From Nitrosarchaeum sp. (GTDB lineage: Archaea; Thermoproteota; Nitrososphaeria; Nitrososphaerales; Nitrosopumilaceae): a stretch of 42,052 bases of DNA. The DNA is taken from contig JAERMO010000007.1 of assembly GCA_016844465.1 (NCBI GenBank), positions 1 to 42,052 of the forward strand, written 5' to 3'. The notes beneath the pieces are model-generated. The model did not search any database, was not told the DNA's origin, and worked only from the letters and a program-made list of their open reading frames with translations. Shown piece by piece: positions 23,772 to 32,267 of the stretch. Position numbers and translations under genes: made by a program. Each line of letters starts with the position of its first letter. Position 1 is the stretch's first letter.

Positions 23772-25839
23772 CACTTTTACCGAATCTGCATTATCAGATA
23801 AAGTAAAAGAATTTCTTACAAGATTCAAAGACAAGAATGGCAATTACAAATATGTAGAGCAAATAGACGAGATGATGCCAAAAAATGCAAAATTCATCAT
23901 TGTTGATTATAATGATCTTGTGGTAGAACCTGAAATTGAAATAATTTTCACGACAGATCCTGACAGAATTCTAAATGCATTTTCAAGAGCAATCAAAGAA
24001 GCACTTCAAACAAGATTTCCGGACTATGCTGAAAAAATAAAAGACGAAGTTCGTGTAAGATTAATAAATTATCCGCTACAAAGAAGTCTAAGACAAATCA
24101 ATGCAGAAACAATTGGAAACATTACCAGTGTTTCAGGAATGGTTGTACGGGCATCCGAAGTAAAACCCCTAGCAAAAGAACTTGTATTTGTCTGTCCTGA
24201 TGAACATCAAACAAAAGTAATTCAACTAAAGGGAATGGATGTAAAGATCCCAATAGTTTGTGATAATCCAAGTTGCAAACACCGAGATTTTGAATTAAAA
24301 CCGGAAGCCAGTAAATTCATAGACTTTCAGATTCTTAGACTGCAGGAACTTCCTGAAGATCTTCCTCCTGGTCAATTACCTCACTACATTGATGTTACAA
24401 TTAGGCAGGATCTTGTAGATAATGCTAGACCTGGAGACAGAATAATTCTTTCAGGAATAGTCAGGGTAGAGCAAGAATCAGTTGCAGGAATCCCGAGAGG
24501 TCATAGTGGCTTGTACAGATTACGAATTGAGGGAAATAATATTGAGTTTTTGGGTGGCAGAGGTTCAAAGACTTCACGTAAGATACAAAGAGAAGAAGTT
24601 TCCCCAGAAGACGAAAAAATGATTAAGACACTTTCACAAAGTCCTGATATTTATCAAAAATTGATTGATTCTTTTGCACCACACATACAAGGACAGTCTC
24701 TAATCAAAGAAGCTATTTTGTTATTGATCGTGGGGTCTACTCAAAGACTGCTCGGAGATGGAAGCAAAATTAGGGGCGACATTAATGTATTTCTTGTCGG
24801 TGATCCTGGTACTGCAAAAAGTGAGATGTTAAAGTTTTGTGCTAGAATTGCGCCAAGAGGTTTATACACATCAGGTAGAGGTTCAACTGCAGCAGGTCTC
24901 ACAGCAGCTGTAGTTCGTGATAAAACGGGAATTATGATGTTGGAAGCAGGCGCTGTAGTCCTTGGTGATCAGGGTCTTGTATGCATCGATGAGTTTGATA
25001 AGATGAAACCAGAAGATCGTAGTGCATTACACGAAGTAATGGAGCAGCAATCTGCTAGTATTGCAAAAGGTGGTATTGTTGCTACACTAAATGCAAGAAC
25101 ATCAATTTTGGCAGCTGCAAATCCAATGTATGGAAAATATGATCCATTCAAAAATATTACTGAAAACGTAAATTTACCAATTCCACTATTGACCCGATTT
25201 GACTTGATTTTTGTAGTTCGAGATATTCCTGGAAGAGAAAAAGATGAAAAAATTGCAAGACATATCATTGAATTGCATACCCCTCAGGGAACTGACAAAC
25301 GTTCTGTAATTGATGTGGATACTCTAACAAAATATCTTTCATATGCAAAAAGATCTTCTCCTGATTTAACAAAGGAAGCAGAAGAAAAGATTCTGGAATA
25401 CTATCTACAAATGAGAAATGTAGAATCTGAAGAAATGATCACAGTCACCCCTAGACAGCTTGAAGGTATTATTCGACTCTCAACTGCACGTGCAAGATTA
25501 CTCATGAAAGATAAAGTTGAAGAAGAGGATGCAGAACGTGCAATATTTCTCATTCAAAGCATGCTTCAGGATGCTGGTGTTGATGTCAATACTGGTAAAG
25601 TTGATCTTGGAGTTTTGCAAGGAAGACCACGTAGTGAAGTATCAAAGATGCAACTATTCATGGATATTCTAAAATCAATGGAGGGTGACAATAAAGTTTC
25701 AGTTGAAGAAAGAGCATTTGTAAAAGAATTAGAAAAGACAGAAAAATTTACTGAAGAAGAAGCAAGAAATTACATCCGAAGAATGCTTCGCGAAGCATCT
25801 ATTTATGAATCAAAACCCGGTCACTATAACCGAGTATGA
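23752..25839 (+). CDS. mcm: Replicative DNA helicase MCM
   Basis: Hexameric 3'-5' helicase unwinding the replication fork. 695 residues, close to normal archaeal length, no intein. N-terminal DNA-binding domain with a zinc-binding loop (FVCPDEHQTK ... VCDNPSCKHRDF, ligands CHCC). AAA+ core: Walker A GDPGTAKSE, Walker B CIDEFDKM, sensor 1 AAANPMYGKYD, arginine finger LLTRFDLIFVVRD. A winged-helix C terminus follows. It overlaps the GINS gene upstream and Hel308 downstream (4 nt), so the three are probably one transcript for fork progression and restart. Confidence 0.97.
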   Translation: MSKVQTSTFTESALSDKVKEFLTRFKDKNGNYKYVEQIDEMMPKNAKFIIVDYNDLVVEPEIEIIFTTDPDRILNAFSRAIKEALQTRFPDYAEKIKDEVRVRLINYPLQRSLRQINAETIGNITSVSGMVVRASEVKPLAKELVFVCPDEHQTKVIQLKGMDVKIPIVCDNPSCKHRDFELKPEASKFIDFQILRLQELPEDLPPGQLPHYIDVTIRQDLVDNARPGDRIILSGIVRVEQESVAGIPRGHSGLYRLRIEGNNIEFLGGRGSKTSRKIQREEVSPEDEKMIKTLSQSPDIYQKLIDSFAPHIQGQSLIKEAILLLIVGSTQRLLGDGSKIRGDINVFLVGDPGTAKSEMLKFCARIAPRGLYTSGRGSTAAGLTAAVVRDKTGIMMLEAGAVVLGDQGLVCIDEFDKMKPEDRSALHEVMEQQSASIAKGGIVATLNARTSILAAANPMYGKYDPFKNITENVNLPIPLLTRFDLIFVVRDIPGREKDEKIARHIIELHTPQGTDKRSVIDVDTLTKYLSYAKRSSPDLTKEAEEKILEYYLQMRNVESEEMITVTPRQLEGIIRLSTARARLLMKDKVEEEDAERAIFLIQSMLQDAGVDVNTGKVDLGVLQGRPRSEVSKMQLFMDILKSMEGDNKVSVEERAFVKELEKTEKFTEEEARNYIRRMLREASIYESKPGHYNRV

Positions 25840-27962
25840 ACATAGAAAAACTAGATCTTCTCAAATCTGCAATTGATTTTCTAATATCCGAGGGATTTTC
25901 CAATCTATATCCGCCTCAAGCTGATTGTATCAAAGCTGGATTACTTGATGGAAAAAGCATTCTAGTTTCTGCTCCTACTGCAAGTGGAAAAACTCTCACT
26001 GCAACACTTGCAATGATTAACTACCTTTCAAAAAATAAAGGAAAGGTTATCTATCTTAGTCCGCTAAGAGCGCTAGCTTCTGAAAAATACGTAGAATTTA
26101 AAAAGCTAGAAAAAGTTGGATTAGGGAAAAAAATCAAAGTAGGTATATCTACTGGAGATTTTGAAAATATTGAAAAAAATCTAGAAAAAAATAATGTCTT
26201 AATTTTAACAAATGAGAAGATGGATTCTATAATCAGACATGGAGCTGAATGGATTGATGAGATTGGACTAGTTATTGTAGATGAGATCCATCTTATCGGT
26301 GATGAAACTAGGGGACCCACATTAGAGATGGTCTTAACGAAATTAAAACTACTAGCAAGCAAACCCCAAATTGTAGGGCTTAGTGCAACCATTACAAATT
26401 CTGATGAGATTGCAAGATGGCTTGACTGTACACTTGTAAAAAATGATTGGAGACCTGTACCGCTTTCTGAGGGCGTATATGACGATGGAAAAGTTTTGAT
26501 GAGTGATGGCAAAAAATTTAATATCGAACCTAGCCTTTGTGGCATCCCTGTTGATTTAGGCGTGCAATCAGTAAAAGAGGGGGGCCAATCACTAGTTTTT
26601 GCAGAGACTAGAACTCGCTCAAGATCTCTTGCAACAAAGGCTGCTGATGTCATTTCACAATTATTGGAAAAAAAAGAATCAGAAGAATTAGAAAAAATTT
26701 CAAAAAAACTTTTATCAAATAATGAACATACTGAATTAGTAAAGACTCTTGCAACATTGGTGAAAAAAGGAGTTGCGTTTCATCATGCAGGACTAAATCA
26801 AAATTGCAGACAAACAATAGAATCTGAATTTCGTAAGGGGACAATTAAGCTATTGTCCTCTACACCAACTTTGGCAGCTGGTGTGAATCTCCCCGCAAGA
26901 AGAGTTGTTATATCTAACATCAATAGATATAATGCAAACGTTGGTGCTAACAGACCTATTAGCATCTTGGAATACAAGCAACTCTGCGGTAGAGCTGGAA
27001 GACCACAATACGATGATTATGGTGAATCAATTATTGTTGGAAACGGAAACAGCGCGGATCTATTTGAATATTATATTAATGGTCAACCAGAACCAATCGT
27101 CTCCAAAATCGCAGATGATAAATCATTGCGAACTCATGTGTTGAGCGTCATCGTAACAAACCCTGGAATTAAAAAAGAAGAAATCTTGGATTTCTTTTTA
27201 CAGACACTTGGTGGTCTACAATCCCGAAAAGCAACAATAAAGTTTGCAATTGATATTTCACTACGATTCTTAGAAAATTCATTTTTAATTATTAAAAAAG
27301 GTGAAAGATACGCTGCGACAGAATTTGGAAAAAAGACATCAATGCTTTACATTGATCCACTCACAGCAACTTACTTTAGAGATGCAATCGAAAATATATC
27401 CAAAGAAAGAAAACATACTTTTGGGTTTTTACATCTAATTACAAGTTGTGGGGAATTTTTCCCCAAATTCTCACTTAGAAATAAAGACTATGAAACTGCA
27501 AGTTTGGTGATAGAGAATAATTCTTCAGAGCTTTTAGAGCCAATATCCGAATATGACTGCTCTAGGAGTTTACTTGCTTTACAGTCATGGATTACAGAAT
27601 CCTCAGAATTATCTCTTTCTGATGGCCTTGGAATTGAATCTGGCGATATGCATAGAATGATAGAGACTGCAGATTGGTTAAGTTACTGTCTCAGAGAGAT
27701 ATCAAAACACCTAGAGCGTGTAGATTTGCTTGATGAGCTAGAGAATTTACGAAAGAGAATCATTTATGGTATTAGAGAAGACTTGTTGGATTTAGTTAAG
27801 GTAAAAGGAATTGGAAGAATAAGGGCAAGGGTACTGTACAAAAATGGAATTAAGACCCTAGATGAATTAGCAAAGATTCCGGTAAGTAAATTATCGATGA
27901 TCGATAAAATCGGTTCAACCACTGCAGCTAACATAAAATCAGAGTTACAAAAGGCGAGGTAA
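25836..27962 (+). CDS. hel308: ATP-dependent DNA helicase Hel308
   Basis: An SF2 Ski2-like 3'-5' helicase acting at stalled forks. 708 residues with Q-motif YPPQADCI, Walker A SAPTASGKT, DEIH box (VDEIHLIG), motif III LSATI, motif IV AETRTRSRS, motif V STPTLAAGVNLPARRV and motif VI QLCGRAGRPQYD. A winged helix, ratchet domain and C-terminal helix-hairpin-helix (LLDLVKVKGIGRIRARVLYKNGI) follow. The start overlaps the MCM stop by 4 nt. Sharing an operon with MCM and GINS fits a fork-associated repair role. Confidence 0.95.
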   Translation: MNIEKLDLLKSAIDFLISEGFSNLYPPQADCIKAGLLDGKSILVSAPTASGKTLTATLAMINYLSKNKGKVIYLSPLRALASEKYVEFKKLEKVGLGKKIKVGISTGDFENIEKNLEKNNVLILTNEKMDSIIRHGAEWIDEIGLVIVDEIHLIGDETRGPTLEMVLTKLKLLASKPQIVGLSATITNSDEIARWLDCTLVKNDWRPVPLSEGVYDDGKVLMSDGKKFNIEPSLCGIPVDLGVQSVKEGGQSLVFAETRTRSRSLATKAADVISQLLEKKESEELEKISKKLLSNNEHTELVKTLATLVKKGVAFHHAGLNQNCRQTIESEFRKGTIKLLSSTPTLAAGVNLPARRVVISNINRYNANVGANRPISILEYKQLCGRAGRPQYDDYGESIIVGNGNSADLFEYYINGQPEPIVSKIADDKSLRTHVLSVIVTNPGIKKEEILDFFLQTLGGLQSRKATIKFAIDISLRFLENSFLIIKKGERYAATEFGKKTSMLYIDPLTATYFRDAIENISKERKHTFGFLHLITSCGEFFPKFSLRNKDYETASLVIENNSSELLEPISEYDCSRSLLALQSWITESSELSLSDGLGIESGDMHRMIETADWLSYCLREISKHLERVDLLDELENLRKRIIYGIREDLLDLVKVKGIGRIRARVLYKNGIKTLDELAKIPVSKLSMIDKIGSTTAANIKSELQKAR

Positions 27963-28955
27963 TTGACTGAACTAATAATTCCTGCAATCATTTCATGCAT
28001 TGTTGCATTTTTTACAGTATATGTTATGACACCTCCTTTGATAAAATTTTTACAAAAAAGAAATTTTTCTGTCAGGGATGTGAATAAAAAAGATCATATC
28101 ATGGTAGTAAGACCTGGCGGTCCATCAATTATTGCTGGAATTATCACATCTGAAATTGTTTTGTATATTTTTTTCCAATCTAATGAAATTCTTGTAATAA
28201 TGATTACTAGTTTCATAGCATTTGTAATTGGTTATGTTGATGATAGGAAAGTTATGGGTGGATGGTTTAAACCAGTTGCCTTGGTAATTGCTGCTACACC
28301 GATAATCTTACTTGGTACTTATGATTCCAATCTATCATTTCCTTTATTCGGGTCTGTTCACATACCTGTTCTTTATCTTGGAATAATTATATTTATGATT
28401 CCAATTACTGGGAATACCATTAATTCTATTGATGTATTAAATGGTGTAGCTAGTGGTTTTATGATAATTGCAAGTTTTTCATTAAGTATTGCATTATTTA
28501 TATTACAAAATTATGAAATGGCAATAATCAGTTTACCTTTAGGATTTGTTTCATTGGCGTTTTACAAATTCCATAAAATTCCAAGCAAAATATTTCCTGG
28601 TGATTCTGGCGCTTTGACTCTGGGTGGTATGTATGGAGCAATCGCTATTTTGGGACATGTAGAAATAATTGCAGCAGTGGCACTCTTGCCGGCTGTAATC
28701 AACTCCTTTTTGTTTCTCACTAGTGTGAAACGAATTGTAGAACATCGTCAAATAAAAGGAAAACCAGTAGAGCATACTGAAGATTTCAAACTAAAGGCTA
28801 CTGATGATAAAACTGCCCCTGTGACACTTGTGAGGCTAATCCTTGCATCTGGACCACTATCTGAAAAACAAGTTGGGCATACAATTTTTAAATTAGCAAT
28901 TTTTTCTGGAATACTTGCAATAATTACCGCATTCATGACAGGAACGTCAATTTGA
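27963..28955 (+). CDS. Glycosyltransferase family 4 (polyprenyl-P GlcNAc-1-P transferase-like)
   Basis: A polytopic membrane enzyme (about 9-10 segments, 330 residues) related to MraY/WecA/AglH. These load a sugar-1-phosphate from a UDP-sugar onto dolichyl phosphate to start N-glycan assembly. Family motifs: VDDRKVMGGW, the NSIDVLNGVASG loop and FPGDSGALTLGGMYGA, together supplying the catalytic aspartates. A basic KRIVEHRQIKGKPVEHTEDFK cytoplasmic loop fits the His-rich substrate loop. TTG start at 27963 directly touches the Hel308 stop, so it may read through from the helicase operon. Confidence 0.88.
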   Translation: MTELIIPAIISCIVAFFTVYVMTPPLIKFLQKRNFSVRDVNKKDHIMVVRPGGPSIIAGIITSEIVLYIFFQSNEILVIMITSFIAFVIGYVDDRKVMGGWFKPVALVIAATPIILLGTYDSNLSFPLFGSVHIPVLYLGIIIFMIPITGNTINSIDVLNGVASGFMIIASFSLSIALFILQNYEMAIISLPLGFVSLAFYKFHKIPSKIFPGDSGALTLGGMYGAIAILGHVEIIAAVALLPAVINSFLFLTSVKRIVEHRQIKGKPVEHTEDFKLKATDDKTAPVTLVRLILASGPLSEKQVGHTIFKLAIFSGILAIITAFMTGTSI

Positions 28956-29182
28956 AAGTGGGACTTTTTGGATTTTTATTTGTGATGTGGATTTTGATTA
29001 TTACCGGGGGAGGAATTCTAGTGACAATTCTTGGTCCTTTTTCTATCAGTGGTTACGGTGATTTTGATTGGATTTTAACTTCTGGATTCAAAGCAATTTT
29101 TGCAATAATTCTTGTTATAGCTTGGATTCTGGTAATGTCAAAATTAAAAAACTGGATATTTAGGAAAGATATAAAATCCTAA
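28952..29182 (+). CDS. Small two-helix membrane protein
   Basis: This 76-residue protein has two hydrophobic helices (about 5-28, VGLFGFLFVMWILIITGGGI, and 46-65, GFKAIFAIILVIAWILVM) and a basic tail (KLKNWIFRKDIKS). The TTG start overlaps the preceding glycosyltransferase stop by 4 nt, so it is translationally coupled and perhaps an accessory of that enzyme. No known family is recognised. Its stop overlaps the convergent acyltransferase stop by 4 nt. Confidence 0.7.
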   Translation: MKVGLFGFLFVMWILIITGGGILVTILGPFSISGYGDFDWILTSGFKAIFAIILVIAWILVMSKLKNWIFRKDIKS

Positions 29183-29649
29183 CTTTCCAACCACTGTTTT
29201 TGTTTCTTGTCATATTCTTTACGAGTATATCTTATTGTGGCTGGGGATCCTATGACTACCGAATCTTCTGGAACATCTCTGGTTACGACTGCACCCATGG
29301 CAACAACACTATTTTTTCCAACAGTTACCCCGGCTTTGATTACCGCCCTTGCTCCAATTACTGCATTATCTTGTATTGTAACTCCGATCATTTTATCACA
29401 CATTGGATATGGATCATTTGTCAGTACTACTCCAGGTCCTATGAAAACATTTTTACCAATTCTAGAAAGTGGTGAAATGTATACCTGACCTTCTATCTTT
29501 GTATTGTCTCCAATCTTTACATCATAATCAATATGTGCTAGTGAGCCAATCTTTACATTATTTCCAATTTCAACATTATCTCCGATATATGAAAAATGCC
29601 AAATTTTTACATCCTGACCAATTTTTGCCTTATCTGAAATAAAGTTCAT
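29179..29649 (-). CDS. Hexapeptide-repeat acyltransferase (WbpD/WlbB-like)
   Basis: A 156-residue left-handed beta-helix acyltransferase. Hexapeptide repeats run from IGQDVKIW to VVTRDVPEDSVVIGSPA. A TNDPYP insert resembles the NDxYP loop of WbpD/WlbB, which N-acetylate UDP-3-amino-sugars for surface glycans. The partner Gfo/Idh/MocA dehydrogenase is in the same operon, as in wlb/wbp pathways. The expected sugar aminotransferase of the DegT type is not present nearby. ATG at 29649; a TTG two codons upstream is also possible. Confidence 0.85.
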   Translation of the reverse strand: MNFISDKAKIGQDVKIWHFSYIGDNVEIGNNVKIGSLAHIDYDVKIGDNTKIEGQVYISPLSRIGKNVFIGPGVVLTNDPYPMCDKMIGVTIQDNAVIGARAVIKAGVTVGKNSVVAMGAVVTRDVPEDSVVIGSPATIRYTRKEYDKKQKQWLES

Positions 29650-29660
29650 AACCAATTATA

Positions 29661-29930
29661 TCACAAATGCCAAGGTTTTGCCATAGTAATAATTTTTTCC
29701 GGTAAATTTTTCTGATAGTTCGTGAGAAACTCCATCTCTTGTTTCTTGTTTCTTAATTCATCTGGCAACATTATTGGTATCTCTTCAATTATGGGATAAA
29801 ATCTAGAGCATTTAGGACAAAATAAAACTCCTTCAAATATGACATTGTCCTTTTCTTTAATTTCGTATAATTCTAATGGGTGATTTTTGTCTATTGGACA
29901 TGCCAAAATATTCATCATTGTTTTGTTCAT
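29661..29930 (-). CDS. Trm112-like zinc-ribbon protein
   Basis: 89 residues. The order ILACPIDK ... GVLFCPKCSRFYPIIEEIPIMLPDELR is the Trm112/YcaR pattern, a small activator or stabiliser of methyltransferases. Cys residues are C11, C38 and C41; the fourth expected position is Asp (D14), so the metal site may be incomplete. An added acidic/basic C-terminal helix (QEMEFLTNYQKNLPEKI) follows. It overlaps the dehydrogenase stop by 4 nt. No methyltransferase is in the operon. Confidence 0.8.
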   Translation of the reverse strand: MNKTMMNILACPIDKNHPLELYEIKEKDNVIFEGVLFCPKCSRFYPIIEEIPIMLPDELRNKKQEMEFLTNYQKNLPEKIITMAKPWHL

Positions 29931-30862
29931 TTTAAATCCAGATAAATTGGAATTCCTTTTTGACTAGATAAAAGTGCTGCTTCGGCTATTTTAGTTACGT
30001 TTACTGCTTCTTGTGATTTTACAACTAGATTATTTTTTCCTTCTATGGCCCCCAAAAAATTTTGAATCTCTAATAACAATGGTTCTTGTTTTTCATTGCG
30101 TGGAATTTCAGTCTCTTCTTTTTTCTCTATTTTTACTTCTTGCGAAATAAAATCTGATGTAATTACTGCATCAGTGCAAACTGCACTAAATATTCTGACT
30201 CTCTTGGGTGTGATCCAATTTGATATGATTATTGCTGATCTGTCATTTTTATATCCAAGCATGATGCTTGCATAATCCTCATGCTCATGATTTACCCTTC
30301 CAGATCTTGCAAAAACAACATGAGGCATATCATCAAACAACCAATTTGCAGTATCAATGTCGTGCACAGATGTATCATAAATTATTCCAACATCTTTAAT
30401 GTGAAGTGGTATCCTATTTTCCCGATGAAATTCAAGCATCAATAATTCTCCAAATTTTTTCTCCCCTACAATTTTTTTCACAATATCTACAGCTGGATTA
30501 AAACGTTCTATGTACCCACATGTTAAAATTACATTATTTTTTTCTGCCAATTCTGCAATTCTTTGACCGTCTTCTGATTTGTAAGTCAGTGGTTTTTCTA
30601 CAAATACATGTTTTTTTGCTTGGAGTAGTTTTGTAGCTATTTCTGAATGAGTTGAAGTGGGTGTTACAACAAGAGCTCCATCAAATTCTTCACAACCTAT
30701 CAAATCATCTACTGAACTATAATGATTCACTGAATATTTTTCACCATATTCTATGCTTCTTTGAGCATCAGCATCGCAAACTGCAGAGAGGACACCTAGC
30801 TGTGATAGTATTCTAATATGATTTTTGCCCCATCCTCCAGTGCCTATTTGAACAATTTTCAT
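29927..30862 (-). CDS. Gfo/Idh/MocA-family sugar dehydrogenase (WlbA-like)
   Basis: An NAD(P)-dependent sugar oxidoreductase of 311 residues. Rossmann motif IGTGGWGKNHIRIL near residue 6-19, EKPLTY for cofactor and substrate, and the DTSVHDIDTANWLF segment with catalytic Asp/His. WlbA/WbpB homologues oxidise UDP-GlcNAc-uronic acid at C3 before amination and acetylation, and the operon's hexapeptide acetyltransferase fits that route. Adjacent to ilvE with no gap. Confidence 0.85.
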   Translation of the reverse strand: MKIVQIGTGGWGKNHIRILSQLGVLSAVCDADAQRSIEYGEKYSVNHYSSVDDLIGCEEFDGALVVTPTSTHSEIATKLLQAKKHVFVEKPLTYKSEDGQRIAELAEKNNVILTCGYIERFNPAVDIVKKIVGEKKFGELLMLEFHRENRIPLHIKDVGIIYDTSVHDIDTANWLFDDMPHVVFARSGRVNHEHEDYASIMLGYKNDRSAIIISNWITPKRVRIFSAVCTDAVITSDFISQEVKIEKKEETEIPRNEKQEPLLLEIQNFLGAIEGKNNLVVKSQEAVNVTKIAEAALLSSQKGIPIYLDLK

Positions 30863-31792
30863 CTAATATACAACAGTTAACCAATGGGTGTAATCATTGT
30901 TTTTGTTCATTACTATGTCTTTATACTCCTTCATCATTTTTTTGGTGATTCTGCCAGGCTTACCACTTGCAATTTGTTTCCCATCAACTGCAACTACTGG
31001 GATGACTTCTGCTGCAGTTCCTGTTAAAAAAACCTCATCAGAAATAGTCAACTCACTTCTTGCGATCTCGGTTTCTATTACTTCCATACCAAATTTTTTT
31101 GCAATCTTTATGACTGTGTCACGTGTAATTCCATTCAAAGCTGAAGATGATAATGGTGGTGTTATTAATTGACCTTCTCTTACAATAAAAATATTTTCGC
31201 CTGGTGATTCACTAACATTTCCGTTATGATCTAATAAAATTGCTTCATCAAATCCATTTCTTTTTGCTTCTTGTGTGGCAATGATTGAGTTGAGATAATT
31301 TCCACCCATCTTTGCTTGAGAAGGTGTTGACATATCTGAAAACTTTCTCCATGATACTACACCAGCTGTAATTCCATTTTTATTAAACAAATCACCAAAT
31401 GGAAATATAAAAATTGCAACATTAGTTGGAGCCTTTTCCGTTATGTGAAGATTAATTCCATAATCTCCAACAAAATAAAATGGTCTGATATAACATGATT
31501 TTTTAATTTTATTTATTTTACAAATTTCAATTATTGCATTACTAATTATTTTGTCTGAAAAATTAAGTGAAATGTCGTAAAATTTTCCAGATCTTCTAAA
31601 TCGTTTAATATGATCATTCAATCTAAAAACAAAAAGATTTTCTCCATTCCAATATGCACGTATTCCTTCAAAAACCGATGTTCCATAATGAATTGCATGA
31701 GTTGTAATGGGAACCTTGGCTTTTTCTAAAGTCATAAATTTCCCGTTAAACCAAACAAATTTTGAGAGGGGTAGACTCACAAAAAATCTCAA
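30863..31792 (-). CDS. ilvE: Branched-chain amino acid aminotransferase
   Basis: A PLP-dependent fold-type IV transaminase. The 309 residues contain VWFNGKFMTLEKAKVPITTHAIHYGTSVFEGIRAYW (entry to the active site), PLP Lys in MGGNYLNSIIATQEAK region, GFDEAILLDHNGNVSESPGENIFIV, and the TGTAAEVIPVVAVDGK phosphate-binding signature. It catalyses the last step of valine, isoleucine and leucine synthesis. TTG start at 31792; an in-frame GTG four codons later is possible. It heads the four-gene minus-strand operon. Confidence 0.93.
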   Translation of the reverse strand: MRFFVSLPLSKFVWFNGKFMTLEKAKVPITTHAIHYGTSVFEGIRAYWNGENLFVFRLNDHIKRFRRSGKFYDISLNFSDKIISNAIIEICKINKIKKSCYIRPFYFVGDYGINLHITEKAPTNVAIFIFPFGDLFNKNGITAGVVSWRKFSDMSTPSQAKMGGNYLNSIIATQEAKRNGFDEAILLDHNGNVSESPGENIFIVREGQLITPPLSSSALNGITRDTVIKIAKKFGMEVIETEIARSELTISDEVFLTGTAAEVIPVVAVDGKQIASGKPGRITKKMMKEYKDIVMNKNNDYTHWLTVVY

Positions 31793-32128
31793 CTATTTCC
31801 GTAATTAATCTATTCGGGAAAATTCTTGATTTTTGGTGTTTTTTAAAGTCTTGATTTCATTGATATTCTAATAATTGTATTGAAAGAGGATTCTAAACTT
31901 GAATACCTTATTTTTTATCAAATTTCTATATGAATTTTAATTTGATGAACTGGAAAAATCAGCGACAATTAGTTAAGGACAAGAAGTGCTGAAAATACAG
32001 ATCTAACTTTGATCTATATTCATTTTTTATTTTCAAAAATGTTTTAAAATTGTATTCTAAATAATACCCATTTTGTGTAATTTTTTTAATTTCACCTGTA
32101 GAAATTCAAGTAAATTCATATTTTATTT
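31793..32128. other. Intergenic region between divergent genes
   Basis: 336 nt holding the promoters of ilvE (minus) and the small Lys-rich peptide (plus). A TATA-like TTCTAAATAATA is at about 32055-32066. AATTTC-ACCTGTA-GAAATT (32088-32106) can form a weak 6-bp hairpin before the peptide. No other structure is supported. Confidence 0.4.
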
Positions 32129-32194
32129 ATGGCAGCAAAGAAAAAAGCAGCAGCTAAAAAAACAACAACCAAAAAAGCTTCAAAAAAGAAATAA
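32129..32194 (+). CDS. 21-residue Lys/Ala/Thr-rich basic peptide
   Basis: ATG at 32129 to TAA at 32194: 11 of 21 residues are Lys, the rest Ala, Thr, Ser and Met (MAAKKKAAAKK... ending ASKKK). The composition matches histone-H1-like or DNA/RNA-binding tails. The gene has its own TATA-like signal upstream and a T-rich tract (TTTTATTTTTT) after the stop, and no neighbouring ORF on its strand that it could be a tail of. Very short Lys-rich sequences are difficult to separate from chance A-runs, so certainty is moderate. A role in nucleic acid compaction is only an inference. Confidence 0.5.
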   Translation: MAAKKKAAAKKTTTKKASKKK

Positions 32195-32206
32195 ACTTTT
32201 GAAGTT

Positions 32207-32219
32207 AGTTTTATTTTTT
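32207..32219 (+). terminator. T-rich terminator after the Lys-rich peptide
   Basis: The T-rich tract AGTTTTATTTTTT follows the stop by about 12 nt, fitting archaeal oligo-T termination and supporting an independent transcript for the peptide. Confidence 0.4.
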
Positions 32220-32267
32220 ATATTCTATTCTCCATTTTTCAAAAAAATCACAGTTTTTAGGTAAAAT

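Noticed and set aside
26051-26653. 200-residue minus-strand open frame
   Set aside because: Antisense to Hel308 helicase motifs; Ser/Phe/Pro-rich composition without a known domain.
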